Source: Paractinoplanes durhamensis (GTDB lineage: Bacteria > Actinomycetota > Actinomycetes > Mycobacteriales > Micromonosporaceae). Taken from it: a DNA stretch of 64,000 nucleotides. The notes under the pieces are model-generated. The model searched no databases and was not told the DNA's origin. It saw only the letters and a program-made list of their open reading frames with translations. How positions within the stretch are numbered: the stretch's first letter is position 1; each line of letters opens with the position of its first letter. A program made the translations under genes and the position numbers. Below, one piece after another: positions 41,343 through 49,854 of this stretch. The stretch covers positions 168,778-232,777 of the forward strand of contig NZ_BOML01000027.1 of NCBI RefSeq assembly GCF_016862175.1, read 5' to 3'.

Positions 41343-42365
41343 TCAACCGCGGCGGGGACGCGGCGGCGGAGCGGTGCTCGACCGGACGATCAAGCGGGTA
41401 CTCAGTTCCATTCGCGGTGACGGCAAAGACCTGCGGCCGGCCATCGTCAACACGGTGCGGGCGGCCAGGCGGCCCATCTCCTCCAGCGGCTGACGGACCG
41501 TCGTCAACGCCGGGGATGCCCACCGGGCTGCGGGCAGGTCGTCGAAGCCGACCACGCTCAGGTCGGCGGGGATCGACACGCCGCGCTGCCGGGCGGCCTC
41601 GTAGACGCCCAGCGCTATCAGGTCGCTGCACGCGAAGATCGCGGTCGGTGGGTTCGGGTGGTCGATCAACTGCTTGGCTGCCGTGATGCCCGCCTCGAAC
41701 TCGAATTCGCCGTGCCTTATCAGGCTCGGGTCTTCGGGGACGCCGGCGTCCTCCAACGCTGCCCGGTAGCCGTCCAACCGGGCCCGGCTGCACAACAGGC
41801 CGCCCTTCGAGCCGGTGATCATCGCGACCCGCCGGTGGCCCAGGGCCAGGAGATGTTCGGTGGCGGCGCGTGCTCCCTGCCAATTGGCGGCGCCGATCGA
41901 CGGCAGCCTCGCCGGGGCCTTCGCACCGGGGTCGAGGGTGATCACCGGGACGTTCAGCTGGTCCAGGACCGGCGCCAGCGGTGTGTCGCCGCTCGCGGCG
42001 GCCAGGATCGCGCCGGTCGCCTGGCCGGCCTGGGCGCGTCGCAGCAGGTCGTTGCGGCCCGCGGTGCCGTGGTTCAGCGCCGACACCACCAGGCCGACGC
42101 CGGCCTCCTGCATCACCGCCTCCATGCCGCGGATGTGCTCCAGCTGCCAGGCGGTGTCGATGCGGGGGTAGATCACGTGGACCATGCCGGCCGACGATGC
42201 TCGCACGGTTCGGGGCCGGTATCCGTGCTCGTCGAGCAGGGCCTCGATCCGCAGCCGCGTTGCTTTCGCGACGTTGCCGTCGCCGTTCAGGACCCGGGAA
42301 ACCGTCGGGACCGAAACTCCCGCCGCCTCGGCGATCGTCGCAAGGGTTACTCGTTCGGCCGGCAC
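41343..42365 (-). CDS. LacI-family transcriptional regulator
   Basis: 340 residues. N-terminal HTH VTLATIAEAAGVSVPTVSRVL (residues 6-26) with the hinge YRPRT, then a periplasmic-binding-protein-like effector domain (VHVIYPRIDTAWQLEHIRGM at about 62-81; 'AIFACSDLIALGVYEAARQ'). It would sense a sugar or related ligand. No sugar operon lies beside it; the only co-oriented neighbour is the small membrane protein downstream. The target is therefore unknown. Confidence 0.9.
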   Translation of the reverse strand: MPAERVTLATIAEAAGVSVPTVSRVLNGDGNVAKATRLRIEALLDEHGYRPRTVRASSAGMVHVIYPRIDTAWQLEHIRGMEAVMQEAGVGLVVSALNHGTAGRNDLLRRAQAGQATGAILAAASGDTPLAPVLDQLNVPVITLDPGAKAPARLPSIGAANWQGARAATEHLLALGHRRVAMITGSKGGLLCSRARLDGYRAALEDAGVPEDPSLIRHGEFEFEAGITAAKQLIDHPNPPTAIFACSDLIALGVYEAARQRGVSIPADLSVVGFDDLPAARWASPALTTVRQPLEEMGRLAARTVLTMAGRRSLPSPRMELSTRLIVRSSTAPPPRPRRG

Positions 42366-42439
42366 CTCGGGCTCCCGTCCGTCGACGATGACCAGGGCTG
42401 TAGAGAATATCGCTCGACGGTCTTCGGCGGGAGACCATT

Positions 42440-42467
42440 GTCGGCGGGGCCGGACGGCCCCGCCGAC
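42440..42467 (-). terminator. Hairpin terminator after the DUF1062-like gene
   Basis: Perfect 12-bp arms GTCGGCGGGGCC / GGCCCCGCCGAC with a 4-nt loop, 7 bp past the stop codon of the 42474-43052 gene. Confidence 0.8.
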
Positions 42468-42473
42468 GTCGGA

Positions 42474-43052
42474 TCAGGCGCCGTATTCGGTGGGCCGTTT
42501 CCGCTGGTGGGTGAAGCTGAAGTCGCCGGCCGAAGTGCCGTCCAGCCGGTCCGCCGAGGTGATCGTTCCGGCGGCGATCTGCCGTTGCACCTCGGAGCGC
42601 GACACCTCCAGCCCGACGGACAGCAGGCCGGTCCGCCGGATCGGGATGCGCTGCAGGAAGCCGACCGAGATCTCGACCGTCTCGGCGTCCGCGACGTCGG
42701 TCTTCCGGAGATCCCAGGCCCAGTCGAGCGTGATGCTGTTTCTCCGGGACAAGCCCGGGTCGGTCAGCAACTGGAGGGCCATGGAGGGGTCGTTGTCGTG
42801 GAATCGGGTCAGGGTCTGCGGGTCGATCGCGCGGACGGTCACCCGTTCCAGGACCGTCAGTTTGATGGTCTCGCCGCATCCGGCACAGAGCGCCAGCAGC
42901 CACACGTCGAGCAATTTGTGATTGGCGTTCACCCGGAACTTTCCATCGGTTCGATACTCGGCCGAACGGCAGCGCAGGCAGCGGCGCCGGATCACGGGCA
43001 GAGCGGTGGGACGGACGAGCCACTGTTCGGTGGTCAACGGAGAGGTGGTCAA
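42474..43052 (-). CDS. DUF1062-like zinc-ribbon protein
   Basis: 192 residues if TTG 43052 is used, 187 if TTG 43037. The start is uncertain because both TTGs lie in a 15-bp tandem duplication and neither has a ribosome site. A zinc ribbon is visible (RCLRC near residue 24-28 and CAGCGETIK near 56-64). A helical region with 'LEVSRSEVQRQIAAG' (S4-like) lies near residue 148. This matches what I recall of DUF1062 proteins, found in many bacteria with unknown function. Cytosolic. An upstream in-frame stop at 43068 limits extension. Confidence 0.65.
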   Translation of the reverse strand: MTTSPLTTEQWLVRPTALPVIRRRCLRCRSAEYRTDGKFRVNANHKLLDVWLLALCAGCGETIKLTVLERVTVRAIDPQTLTRFHDNDPSMALQLLTDPGLSRRNSITLDWAWDLRKTDVADAETVEISVGFLQRIPIRRTGLLSVGLEVSRSEVQRQIAAGTITSADRLDGTSAGDFSFTHQRKRPTEYGA

Positions 43053-43059
43053 CGGAGAG
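43030..43059. repeat. 15-bp tandem duplication at a gene start
   Basis: GTGGTCAACGGAGAG occurs twice without gap (43030-43044, 43045-43059). On the minus strand each copy supplies a TTG start candidate for the DUF1062-like gene. Confidence 0.9.
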
Positions 43060-43356
43060 AGGCCGTTCTACTGCGACATTCCGTGCGGAGACGGAGCTCC
43101 GCGGACGGCAATCCGCGCATGACGAAGAAGCGAGTGGCGGCCGGGTGTCACGACAGCGCGCTGGACTCGCTCGATTCATGCGGGATCTCGCTGCTCGCCA
43201 GAGCAGCGACCAGCGCCGACCGCACACCGGACGGAACTCACGGCATGCTTGGTCGGCGCGGTGGAATGTCTCAGCTGATGTACAAGGGTCCGTCCTCGGT
43301 CGGCCTGGACTACCGAGCGAAGCTAACAGTGTTTATGCACGAGCCGAAAGCGAATA
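43060..43356. other. Intergenic region between divergent genes
   Basis: About 300 bp between the DUF1062-like gene and the PLP-enzyme gene. Short open frames occur on the plus strand but show no family similarity or ribosome sites. The 50 bp before 43357 are relatively AT-rich (AACAGTGTTTATGC, GCGAATAATG) and probably hold the PLP-gene promoter. I see no RNA gene or repeat beyond the 15-bp duplication. Confidence 0.5.
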
Positions 43357-44490
43357 ATGCAGCGCGTGGCATTTCTGGTTGATCGTGGTGGGCGTCGCTA
43401 TCCGCTCGATGAGCCGCGGTGGCGCGGCGACGACGGGTCGCCGTTGCTGGTCGGTCCGCTGCCGGGGATCACCCGCGACGACATCGACACGCGCGTGCGG
43501 TCGCAGTGGCGTTATGCGGCCGCGCTGCCGGAACGCTTCGACCGGCCGGTCACCCTCGGCGAGGGCTGCACGCCGCTGCTGCCGCTGGCGGTCGACGGGC
43601 TCGAGCTGTTCGTCAAGCCGGAGTGGTTCAACCCGACCGCCAGCTTCAAGGATCGCGGCACCTCGGTGATGATGTCGGCGCTCAGCCGCCAGGGCGTGCC
43701 GGCGATGCTGGAGGACAGCAGCGGCAACGGCGGCTCCTCGGTCGCGGCCTATGCGGCGGCGGCCGGCATCCGGGCCACCATCCTGGCGCCGGAGTCCACG
43801 TCACCGGCCAAGATTCAGCAGAGCCGGGTGCACGGCGCGACCGTCGAGCTGGTGCCGGGCAGCCGGCAGGCCACCGCGGACGAGGCGGTCCGGCGGTCCG
43901 GGGAGACGTTCTACGCCAGTCACAACTGGCATCCGTACTTCTTGCAGGGAACCAAGCTCCTTGCGTACGAAATCTGGGAGGACCTTGATTTTGTCGCGCC
44001 GGAAGCGGTGGTCGTGCCGTGCGGGGCCGGGAGCCTGGTTCTGGGTTTGCATGCGGGGTTCGGGGAGCTGGTGGCCTCGGGGGCGGTCGATCGGCGGCCC
44101 CGGCTGCTGGTGGCGCAGCCCGCTCGTTGCGCGCCGTTGGTGGCCGCGTTCGAGGCGGGGCGCGATGAGGTGATCGCGGCGGAGTGGACGCCGACCGTCG
44201 CGGAGGGGGCGTCGATCGCGCGGCCGGTGCGGGACCGGGAGGTGCTGGCCGCGATCCGGGCGAGCCGCGGCGCGATGTCGGCCGTTCCGGAGGAGGCGAT
44301 CGGGCCGGCGGCGTTCGAGCTCGCGGGCCGCGGGCTGTATGCGGAGCCGACCAGCTCGATCGTCCTGCCGGCCATTCGCGATTTTGTCGCGCGCGGGGAG
44401 CTGCGCGCCGGGGCGACCGTGGTGGCGGTGCTGACCGGCACCGCCCTCAAGGCCGCGGACATGATGGGGCGGCTGTTCGAGGAACGCTGA
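43357..44490 (+). CDS. PLP-dependent threonine-synthase-like enzyme
   Basis: 377 residues of fold-type II PLP enzyme. The Schiff-base Lys is K98 in NPTASFKDRG, the phosphate/substrate loop is EDSSGNGGSS (about 117-126) and the glycine-rich 'VVPCGAGSLVLGLHAGF' lies near 221-237. It resembles threonine synthase but is a divergent member; a true ThrC is usually in a hom-thrC-thrB cluster, which is absent here. It could be a catabolic dehydratase or synthase. Monocistronic, ending at a bidirectional hairpin. Confidence 0.8.
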   Translation: MQRVAFLVDRGGRRYPLDEPRWRGDDGSPLLVGPLPGITRDDIDTRVRSQWRYAAALPERFDRPVTLGEGCTPLLPLAVDGLELFVKPEWFNPTASFKDRGTSVMMSALSRQGVPAMLEDSSGNGGSSVAAYAAAAGIRATILAPESTSPAKIQQSRVHGATVELVPGSRQATADEAVRRSGETFYASHNWHPYFLQGTKLLAYEIWEDLDFVAPEAVVVPCGAGSLVLGLHAGFGELVASGAVDRRPRLLVAQPARCAPLVAAFEAGRDEVIAAEWTPTVAEGASIARPVRDREVLAAIRASRGAMSAVPEEAIGPAAFELAGRGLYAEPTSSIVLPAIRDFVARGELRAGATVVAVLTGTALKAADMMGRLFEER

Positions 44491-44501
44491 TTGCCGGTTA
44501 A

Positions 44502-44524
44502 CTGCCGCCTGGCCGCGGCGGCAG
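44502..44524. terminator. Bidirectional hairpin between convergent genes
   Basis: CTGCCGCC-N7-GGCGGCAG, perfect 8-bp arms, 11 bp after the PLP gene and 7 bp after the serine hydrolase stop on the other strand. Confidence 0.6.
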
Positions 44525-44531
44525 GGCCCGA

Positions 44532-45656
44532 TCAAGCCTTGAACATGCTGCAGACGGCGGCGTTCACCAGGTCCTGGTTGGCGGCGCCGGCGTTCGGTGC
44601 GGACAGGCCGAAGATCGTGCTGGTGAGGACCGAGACCGTGCGCCGGCCGGTGGCGTCGGTGTAGTTCTCGCTGGAGTAGCCGGGGACCTGGCCGCTGTGG
44701 CCCCACACCGTGCCGCACGGGGTGACCACCTGCTCCAGACCGAGGCCGTAGCGGCGGTTCGGGAACTCGGCCTCCTCGGCGACCGTCGTGCGCATCTCGG
44801 TCATCAGGACCGGCGGCAGGAGCTTGCCGGACAGCAGGGCGCGGTCGAAGCGGGCCCAGTCCGGCGCGGTGGAGACGATGCCGCCGGCCGCCCATTCGGT
44901 GCTGAAGTTGATCCCGGTGGTGTCGACGTATCCGTCGGGGCGGGACGGGCCGGCGAACGCGAGCCCGGCGGGCGTGCCTGGCGGAAGCACCGCGGGTTCG
45001 TAGCCATGGGCGGTGGACCTCCCGGTGCCCAGGTAGGTGTCGGTCAGGTGCAGCGGGCCGGCGATCCGCTGCTGGATCAGGTCGGCGAGAGTGCGGCCGC
45101 CGGCCTTCTCGGCGACCAGGCCGAGGGCGATGTAGTTGGTGTTGCTGTACGCGTAGGCGGTGCCGGGCGCGAACAGCGGGTCGTGCCGGACCGCGGCCGC
45201 GATCAGCTCGCGGGGCGCCCACACCCTGGTGTCCTGGCCGGTGAAGGCCTGGAGCACATCGGGGTCGTAGGTGTAGTTGAACAGGCCGCTGGTGTGGCCG
45301 AGCAGCATCCGCAGGGTGATCGCCGACCCGTTCGGGATGGCGCCGGGCAGCCACTTCTCGACCGGGTCGGTCAACCGCAGCCGATGCTCGGCGACCAACT
45401 GGAGGACGACGGTGGCGACCATCGTCTTGGTGTTCGAGCCCATCCGGAACCGGTCACCGGCGGCGAGAACATGGTCGGCCCGGCTCCATGGCACCTGCCG
45501 GGCAAGCGAGGTCACCCGGCCGTGGCCGTCGTCGACCCGGACGATCACCCCGGGTGCACCGGCGTCCACCACGCGCTGGGCGGCAGCCGCCAGCTCGGAC
45601 GGATGCGGTACGGCGCCGGTGGTGAGGACCGCGGCGAGCAGAAGTTCAGCAATCAT
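44532..45656 (-). CDS. Exported serine hydrolase (class C beta-lactamase/DD-peptidase fold)
   Basis: 374 residues with a likely short signal peptide (MIAELLLAAVLTTGAVP). The beta-lactamase-fold motifs are S74-x-x-K77 (RMGSNTKTMV), YSN in AYAYSNTNY (near 170) and a HSGQVPGYSS motif near the C-terminus in the KTG position, as in DD-carboxypeptidase-like and esterase EstB-like proteins. It may trim peptidoglycan peptides or hydrolyse esters; a true beta-lactamase is less likely since KTG is replaced by HSG. Confidence 0.85.
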   Translation of the reverse strand: MIAELLLAAVLTTGAVPHPSELAAAAQRVVDAGAPGVIVRVDDGHGRVTSLARQVPWSRADHVLAAGDRFRMGSNTKTMVATVVLQLVAEHRLRLTDPVEKWLPGAIPNGSAITLRMLLGHTSGLFNYTYDPDVLQAFTGQDTRVWAPRELIAAAVRHDPLFAPGTAYAYSNTNYIALGLVAEKAGGRTLADLIQQRIAGPLHLTDTYLGTGRSTAHGYEPAVLPPGTPAGLAFAGPSRPDGYVDTTGINFSTEWAAGGIVSTAPDWARFDRALLSGKLLPPVLMTEMRTTVAEEAEFPNRRYGLGLEQVVTPCGTVWGHSGQVPGYSSENYTDATGRRTVSVLTSTIFGLSAPNAGAANQDLVNAAVCSMFKA

Positions 45657-45765
45657 GGGGAGAGCCTCCGCGCGGCGGGCGCGGAAAACACTGCTGCTGG
45701 CCCCACCTCAAGAGTGCAGGCAGCCTCACTGTGCGAGCCCGCGCCGGCGGCCAGAATCGGTCAGC

Positions 45766-46977
45766 GTGAAGAGCGATTCCGCGCGGTTGAGTCCGCTGGT
45801 GGTGGCGCCGGGTGCGGTCCTCGGCTTCGTGCTGGCCACGGTCTGGATCACGTCGGTGTCGATCGTCGCGATCCCGCTCGCACTGCTTGCGACGGTGCTG
45901 GTCCGCTGGTACGCCGACCTGCATCGGCAGTGGGCCGCCGACCGACTCGGGGAACCGGTGGACCGGCCCTATCGGCCTACGCCGCAGGGCTGGTGGGGCG
46001 TACGACTGTGGGCCATCGTGTGTGACCCGGCGACCTGGCGGGACTGGGCCTGGCTGCTGGTCAACGCGGTCACCGCGTGGTTCACCGCCGGGCTCTCGCT
46101 GTTCCTCCTCGTGGCCGGTGTCTTCTACCTGATCTATCCGCTGCTGTTTCTGCTGACGCCGCCGGAGGTGTTCCGGACCCCGTTCGGCGACGGCCTCGTC
46201 CTGCACAGCGTCGAGCAGTCCTTCGCGCTGGTCCCGCTCGGCCCGGTGCTCCTCGTCCTCTGGTACGCCACCGCGGCCCGGCTGGCCGACGTCAACGCCC
46301 GGGTGATCCGCGCGCTGCTCGGCCCGACCGAGCAGGCCCGGCTGCGGGCCCGGGTCGAGCAACTGGCGGCCTCGCGGGCCGAGACCGTCGACAGCCGGGA
46401 CGGCGAGCTGCGCCGGATCGAACGCGACCTGCACGACGGCGCGCAGGCCCGGCTGGTGTCCCTGGGTATGAGTCTCGGCCTGGCCGAGCAGCTGCTGCCG
46501 CACGATCCGGCCGCCGTCCAGGGACTGCTGGCCGAGGCCCGCGAGTCCACCGCCGGCGCCCTGGCCGAGCTCCGCGACCTGGTCCGCGGCATCCACCCGC
46601 CGGTCCTGGCCGACCGCGGCCTCGACGGCGCCCTGCAGGCCCTCGCCCTGGTCAACCCGATCCCGACCACGGTGACGACGCGCCTGCCGCACCGGCTGCC
46701 ACCCCCGGTCGAGTCGGCCGCCTACTTCGCCGTCGCCGAGGCCCTGTCCAACGCCATCAAGCACGCCGAGGCCCACAAAATCAAGATCATTGTTGCGTAC
46801 GCCGCGGAAGAGCTGACGATGCTGGTGTCCGACGACGGCCGTGGCGGTGCCGCGCTCGACGCCGGCACCGGGCTGCGCGGCATCGCCCGCCGGCTGGCCG
46901 CCTTCGACGGGACCCTGGCCGTCGACAGCCCGCCGGGCGGACCCACCGAGATAAGGATGGCGCTGCCGTGCGCGTAG
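45766..46977 (+). CDS. NarL-type sensor histidine kinase
   Basis: 403 residues from GTG 45766. The N-terminus contains two hydrophobic hairpins (about 12-45 and 100-160) typical of putative-sensor-domain kinases. HisKA_3 follows with the phospho-acceptor His in IERDLHDGAQARL, then HATPase (VAEALSNAIKHAEA; LVSDDGRGGA; 'GTGLRGIARRLAAFDG'). It signals to the response regulator whose gene overlaps it by 10 bp. The stimulus is unknown; the membrane placement suggests an envelope cue. Confidence 0.9.
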   Translation: MKSDSARLSPLVVAPGAVLGFVLATVWITSVSIVAIPLALLATVLVRWYADLHRQWAADRLGEPVDRPYRPTPQGWWGVRLWAIVCDPATWRDWAWLLVNAVTAWFTAGLSLFLLVAGVFYLIYPLLFLLTPPEVFRTPFGDGLVLHSVEQSFALVPLGPVLLVLWYATAARLADVNARVIRALLGPTEQARLRARVEQLAASRAETVDSRDGELRRIERDLHDGAQARLVSLGMSLGLAEQLLPHDPAAVQGLLAEARESTAGALAELRDLVRGIHPPVLADRGLDGALQALALVNPIPTTVTTRLPHRLPPPVESAAYFAVAEALSNAIKHAEAHKIKIIVAYAAEELTMLVSDDGRGGAALDAGTGLRGIARRLAAFDGTLAVDSPPGGPTEIRMALPCA

Positions 46978-47612
46978 TCGTAGCCGAAGACCTCGCCCTG
47001 CTCCGCGAGGGCCTGATCCGGATCCTCCGGGCCAACGGCTTCGAGGTGGTGGACGCCGTCGACAACGGCCCCTCGCTGATCCACGCCCTCACCACGCACC
47101 GGCCCGACGTCGCCATCGTGGACGTTCGCCTGCCGCCGTCCTTCACCAACGAGGGCCTGCGCGCCGCGATCGAGGCCCGCCGGCAGCTCCCGGGGCTGCC
47201 GGTCGTGGTGCTCTCGCAGTACGTCGAGCAGCTCTACGCCCGGGAGCTGATGTCGGACCGCACCGGCGCGGTCGGCTACCTGCTGAAGGACCGGATCATG
47301 GACGTCGACCAGTTCGTCACCAGCATCCGCCAGGTGGTCGCCGGTCGCACGGTGATGGACCCGGAGGTGGTCGGCGCCCTGCTCACGCACCGCTCGGCCG
47401 ACCCGCTGCTCCTCGAGTTGAGCCCGCGGGAGCACGAGGTCCTCGCCCTGATGGCCCAGGGCCGCTCCAACGCGGCGATCGCCGGCCGGATGTACGTCTC
47501 GGAGCGCACGGTCAGCAAGCACAGCAACAACATCTTCGCCAAGCTCGGCCTCAAGCCGTCCGAGGACCACAACCGCCGGATCCTGGCCGTCCTCGCCTTC
47601 CTGGAGGGATGA
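46968..47612 (+). CDS. LuxR/NarL-type response regulator
   Basis: 214 residues from GTG 46968. Receiver domain with acidic pocket (VVAEDLALLREG), phospho-acceptor D52 in VAIVDVRLPP and the conserved Lys in YLLKDRI. The C-terminal LuxR HTH starts LSPREHEVLALMAQGRSNAA and recognises DNA through 'YVSERTVSKHSNNIFAKLGL'. It is the cognate partner of the overlapping kinase gene. Targets unknown; the adjacent siderophore genes are convergent and not obviously controlled by it. Confidence 0.9.
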   Translation: MRVVVAEDLALLREGLIRILRANGFEVVDAVDNGPSLIHALTTHRPDVAIVDVRLPPSFTNEGLRAAIEARRQLPGLPVVVLSQYVEQLYARELMSDRTGAVGYLLKDRIMDVDQFVTSIRQVVAGRTVMDPEVVGALLTHRSADPLLLELSPREHEVLALMAQGRSNAAIAGRMYVSERTVSKHSNNIFAKLGLKPSEDHNRRILAVLAFLEG

Positions 47613-47617
47613 CGAAC

Positions 47618-47876
47618 CTACTTGGAGGACTGACGAGCCTCCTTGATCGCCTCGTCGAAGTAGCCGGGGATCCGTCCGGTGCTCCCAGACGGCATAGGCC
47701 GTTCCCGCCGGGCCGACACCCACCGCCACGGGATCGTGCTGCATCGCCGCGCGGTCGGCCGGCTTCAGATAACCGTGGCGTTCCAGCGGCACGACCGGCA
47801 GTTTCAGGGCTTCCAGGCGCCGCTGAAGGTTGGCGTGATCGCGTTCGTTCCCGGTCAGCCTCATCGCAAGCATCAT
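47618..47876 (-). pseudogene. Small gene with probable one-base frameshift
   Basis: A frame from ATG 47876 reads MLAMRLTGNERDHANLQRRL and on to GTAYAVWEHRTD. At about 47670 the natural continuation IPGYFDEAIKEARQSSK appears in the next frame and stops at 47618. Joined, the two give a plausible 86-residue hydrophilic protein with no recognised domain. The unshifted frame would instead run on antisense through the response regulator. It lies downstream of the phosphopantetheinyl transferase gene. A sequencing error is an equal possibility. Confidence 0.4.
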
Positions 47877-47907
47877 CCCCTGCCCGGCAACCGGGTTCAG
47901 GGAAAGG

Positions 47908-48534
47908 TCAGCTCCGGGCGGGCACGGTAACCGCGGTCAGCAGCAGGCCGGTGCCGGCGAGCCAGGTGCCCTCGAAGCCGGACACCGGGCCCTCCACCAG
48001 CAGCTTCGCACTGAAGGTGCGGTCGTCGCGCAGCTCGACCCGGGCCTCGGTGAAATCCAGCCAGCGGTGCGCGAGCGGGTACCACGCCTTGTAGATGGAC
48101 TCCTTGGCGCTGAACAGCAGCCGGTCCCAGGCCGGTCCCGGGCGGGAGAGTTGGTCGCGCTCCTCGGGCAGGGAGATGGCGTCCAGGACGCCCGCCGGCA
48201 GCGGCTCGTCCGGTTCGGCGTCCAGCCCGATCGAGGCGTACGCGGAAAGGTGGGTGACCGCGGCCGCCCGGTAGCCGGCGCAATGGGTGATCGCGCCGGC
48301 TATGCCGGATGGCCAGGTGGGGGCGCCGCCGTCGCCGGGAAGGATGGCAGCCAGCGGGACGCCCAGGCGGTGCAGGGCCCGCCGGGCGCACCAGCGCCCG
48401 GTGGCGAACTCGCGCCGCCGCTTGGGCACCGCTTCGGCGATGACCTGCTGTTCCGAAGGGTAGAGCGCCTCGGGCACGTCATCGGCGAACCGCTCGGCCC
48501 AGGCCACCTCGGGGGGAAGCAGGTCACCGATCAC
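47908..48534 (-). CDS. 4'-Phosphopantetheinyl transferase (EntD/Sfp type)
   Basis: 208-residue EntD-like transferase that moves phosphopantetheine from CoA to carrier-protein serines, activating the siderophore NRPS. Motifs: KRRREFATGRWCARRAL (about 38-54), Mg ligands D105 and E107 in GLDAEP, and SAKESIYKAWYPL with E145. It overlaps the hydroxylase gene by 11 bp and ends the iron-regulated operon. Encoding it inside the locus is typical of catecholate siderophore systems. Confidence 0.9.
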   Translation of the reverse strand: MIGDLLPPEVAWAERFADDVPEALYPSEQQVIAEAVPKRRREFATGRWCARRALHRLGVPLAAILPGDGGAPTWPSGIAGAITHCAGYRAAAVTHLSAYASIGLDAEPDEPLPAGVLDAISLPEERDQLSRPGPAWDRLLFSAKESIYKAWYPLAHRWLDFTEARVELRDDRTFSAKLLVEGPVSGFEGTWLAGTGLLLTAVTVPARS

Positions 48535-49843
48535 CGATCATCGCCAAGGTCCGGGGCAGGAGGTCAGGAACCGGCGACCTGACCGCGGAAGCGATCGACG
48601 CGACGATCTCGCCGGACCGGACGGCCACCGCGGAGAGCAGCGTGGACGTTATTCCGTGTGCGTGCTCGGTGCCACCCTGCAGGTAGATGCCGGCGCTCAG
48701 GCTGTCGTCGGTGACGACCCGGTAGTCACGGCGTACCCGCAAAAGGTTTTCCTCGTCGCGGTGGCAGAGCGGACCGGCCGCGCCGAGCATGCGCGTGACG
48801 TCGACCGGGCGATAGCCCGTCGCGTAGACGATCACGTCGGCCTCCAGTGGGGTGCGCTCCCCCGATGGTAGGTGCTCGACGACCGCGGTGATGCCGTCGG
48901 GGCGGGCCTCGAGGTCGGCGACGCGGGAGGCGTTCAGCATGCGCAGGCGGGTGCGGCCGAGCACCTTCTCGCGGTAGGCGCGGCGGTAGAGGTCGGTGAT
49001 CAGGTCGCCGTCGACGACCGAGTAGTTGGTGTTGCGGTGGTAGTCGAACAGCATCCGCTTGACGTCCTCGGGGGCGTCGAAGTAGAGGTCGACGGCCTGC
49101 GGGTCGAAGATGCCGTTGGCGAAGTTGCTGTCGTCGGCCGGGCTGTAGCCGTAGCGGAAGAAGACCGAGCAGACCTCGGCGGTCGGGTAGCGCTCGTGCA
49201 GGAACGACACCGACTCGGCGGCGCTCTGCCCGGCGCCGACGACGATGAAACGACGAGGCTCTTCTACGTCGAACGCGGCCGCCCGGTGCAGGATGTCGAG
49301 GTTGTGCCAGACCCGCTCGGACGACTCGATCTCCGGCGGCAGGCTCGACTCGAGGCCGACCGCGACCGAGACGTTGCGGGTGCGGAAGCGTTCCGGGCCG
49401 ACGTAGACGTCGAGCAGTTCCCCGCCGGCGACCGGCACCACGTCGGTGACCGTGTGGCCGTAGCGCACGCTGTCCTTGACCCGGGTCGCCGCCCAGTACA
49501 TGTAGTCGTGGAACTCGACCCGCAGCGGGTACATGCTCTTGTAGTTGATGAAGTCGGCCAGCCGGTCGTGGGCGTGCAGGTATGACACGAAGCTGTAGTC
49601 GCTCGCCGGGTTCCGCATGGTGACCAGGTCCTTGAGGAAGCTCACCTGCATGGTGGCGTCCTCGAAGAGCATCCCACGGTGCCAGCCGAAGTCGTCCTGC
49701 TTCTCCAGGAAGAGCGCGCGGACGCGGTCCCCGGCGGAGTCGCACCGGGCGTTGTGTTCCTCGACGGCGATGGCGAGGGCCAGGTTGGACGGGCCGAACC
49801 CGATGCCGATCAGGTCGTACACGTCGTTGTCCTGCGAGACCAT
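48524..49843 (-). CDS. L-lysine/L-ornithine N-monooxygenase (SidA/IucD family)
   Basis: 439 residues from ATG 49843 (GAAAGG upstream). FAD motif GIGFGPSNLALA (13-24), NADPH motif VVGAGQSAAE (about 196-205) and the C-terminal ATGYRP are those of N-hydroxylating monooxygenases of the SidA/PvdA/IucD family. It would hydroxylate the side-chain amine of ornithine or lysine (which one cannot be read) to make a hydroxamate or hydroxylamine ligand. Twelve bp separate it from the isochorismatase gene. No formyl- or acyltransferase for the next step is in the window. Confidence 0.9.
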   Translation of the reverse strand: MVSQDNDVYDLIGIGFGPSNLALAIAVEEHNARCDSAGDRVRALFLEKQDDFGWHRGMLFEDATMQVSFLKDLVTMRNPASDYSFVSYLHAHDRLADFINYKSMYPLRVEFHDYMYWAATRVKDSVRYGHTVTDVVPVAGGELLDVYVGPERFRTRNVSVAVGLESSLPPEIESSERVWHNLDILHRAAAFDVEEPRRFIVVGAGQSAAESVSFLHERYPTAEVCSVFFRYGYSPADDSNFANGIFDPQAVDLYFDAPEDVKRMLFDYHRNTNYSVVDGDLITDLYRRAYREKVLGRTRLRMLNASRVADLEARPDGITAVVEHLPSGERTPLEADVIVYATGYRPVDVTRMLGAAGPLCHRDEENLLRVRRDYRVVTDDSLSAGIYLQGGTEHAHGITSTLLSAVAVRSGEIVASIASAVRSPVPDLLPRTLAMIGDR

Positions 49844-49854
49844 GGGTGTGCCTT

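Noticed and set aside
40837..43227. 796-codon minus-strand open frame across three genes
   Set aside because: It spans the LacI, DUF1062-like and membrane-protein genes in a shifted frame, is Arg/Pro-rich and shows no motif.
43145..43357. 70-codon plus-strand frame in the 43-kb intergenic gap
   Set aside because: No ribosome site, atypical composition and no recognisable fold; it ends at the PLP-gene start by chance.
44532..45656. Antibiotic-resistance beta-lactamase
   Set aside because: The SxxK and YxN motifs are present but the KTG position reads HSG, which fits DD-peptidase/esterase-like serine hydrolases better.
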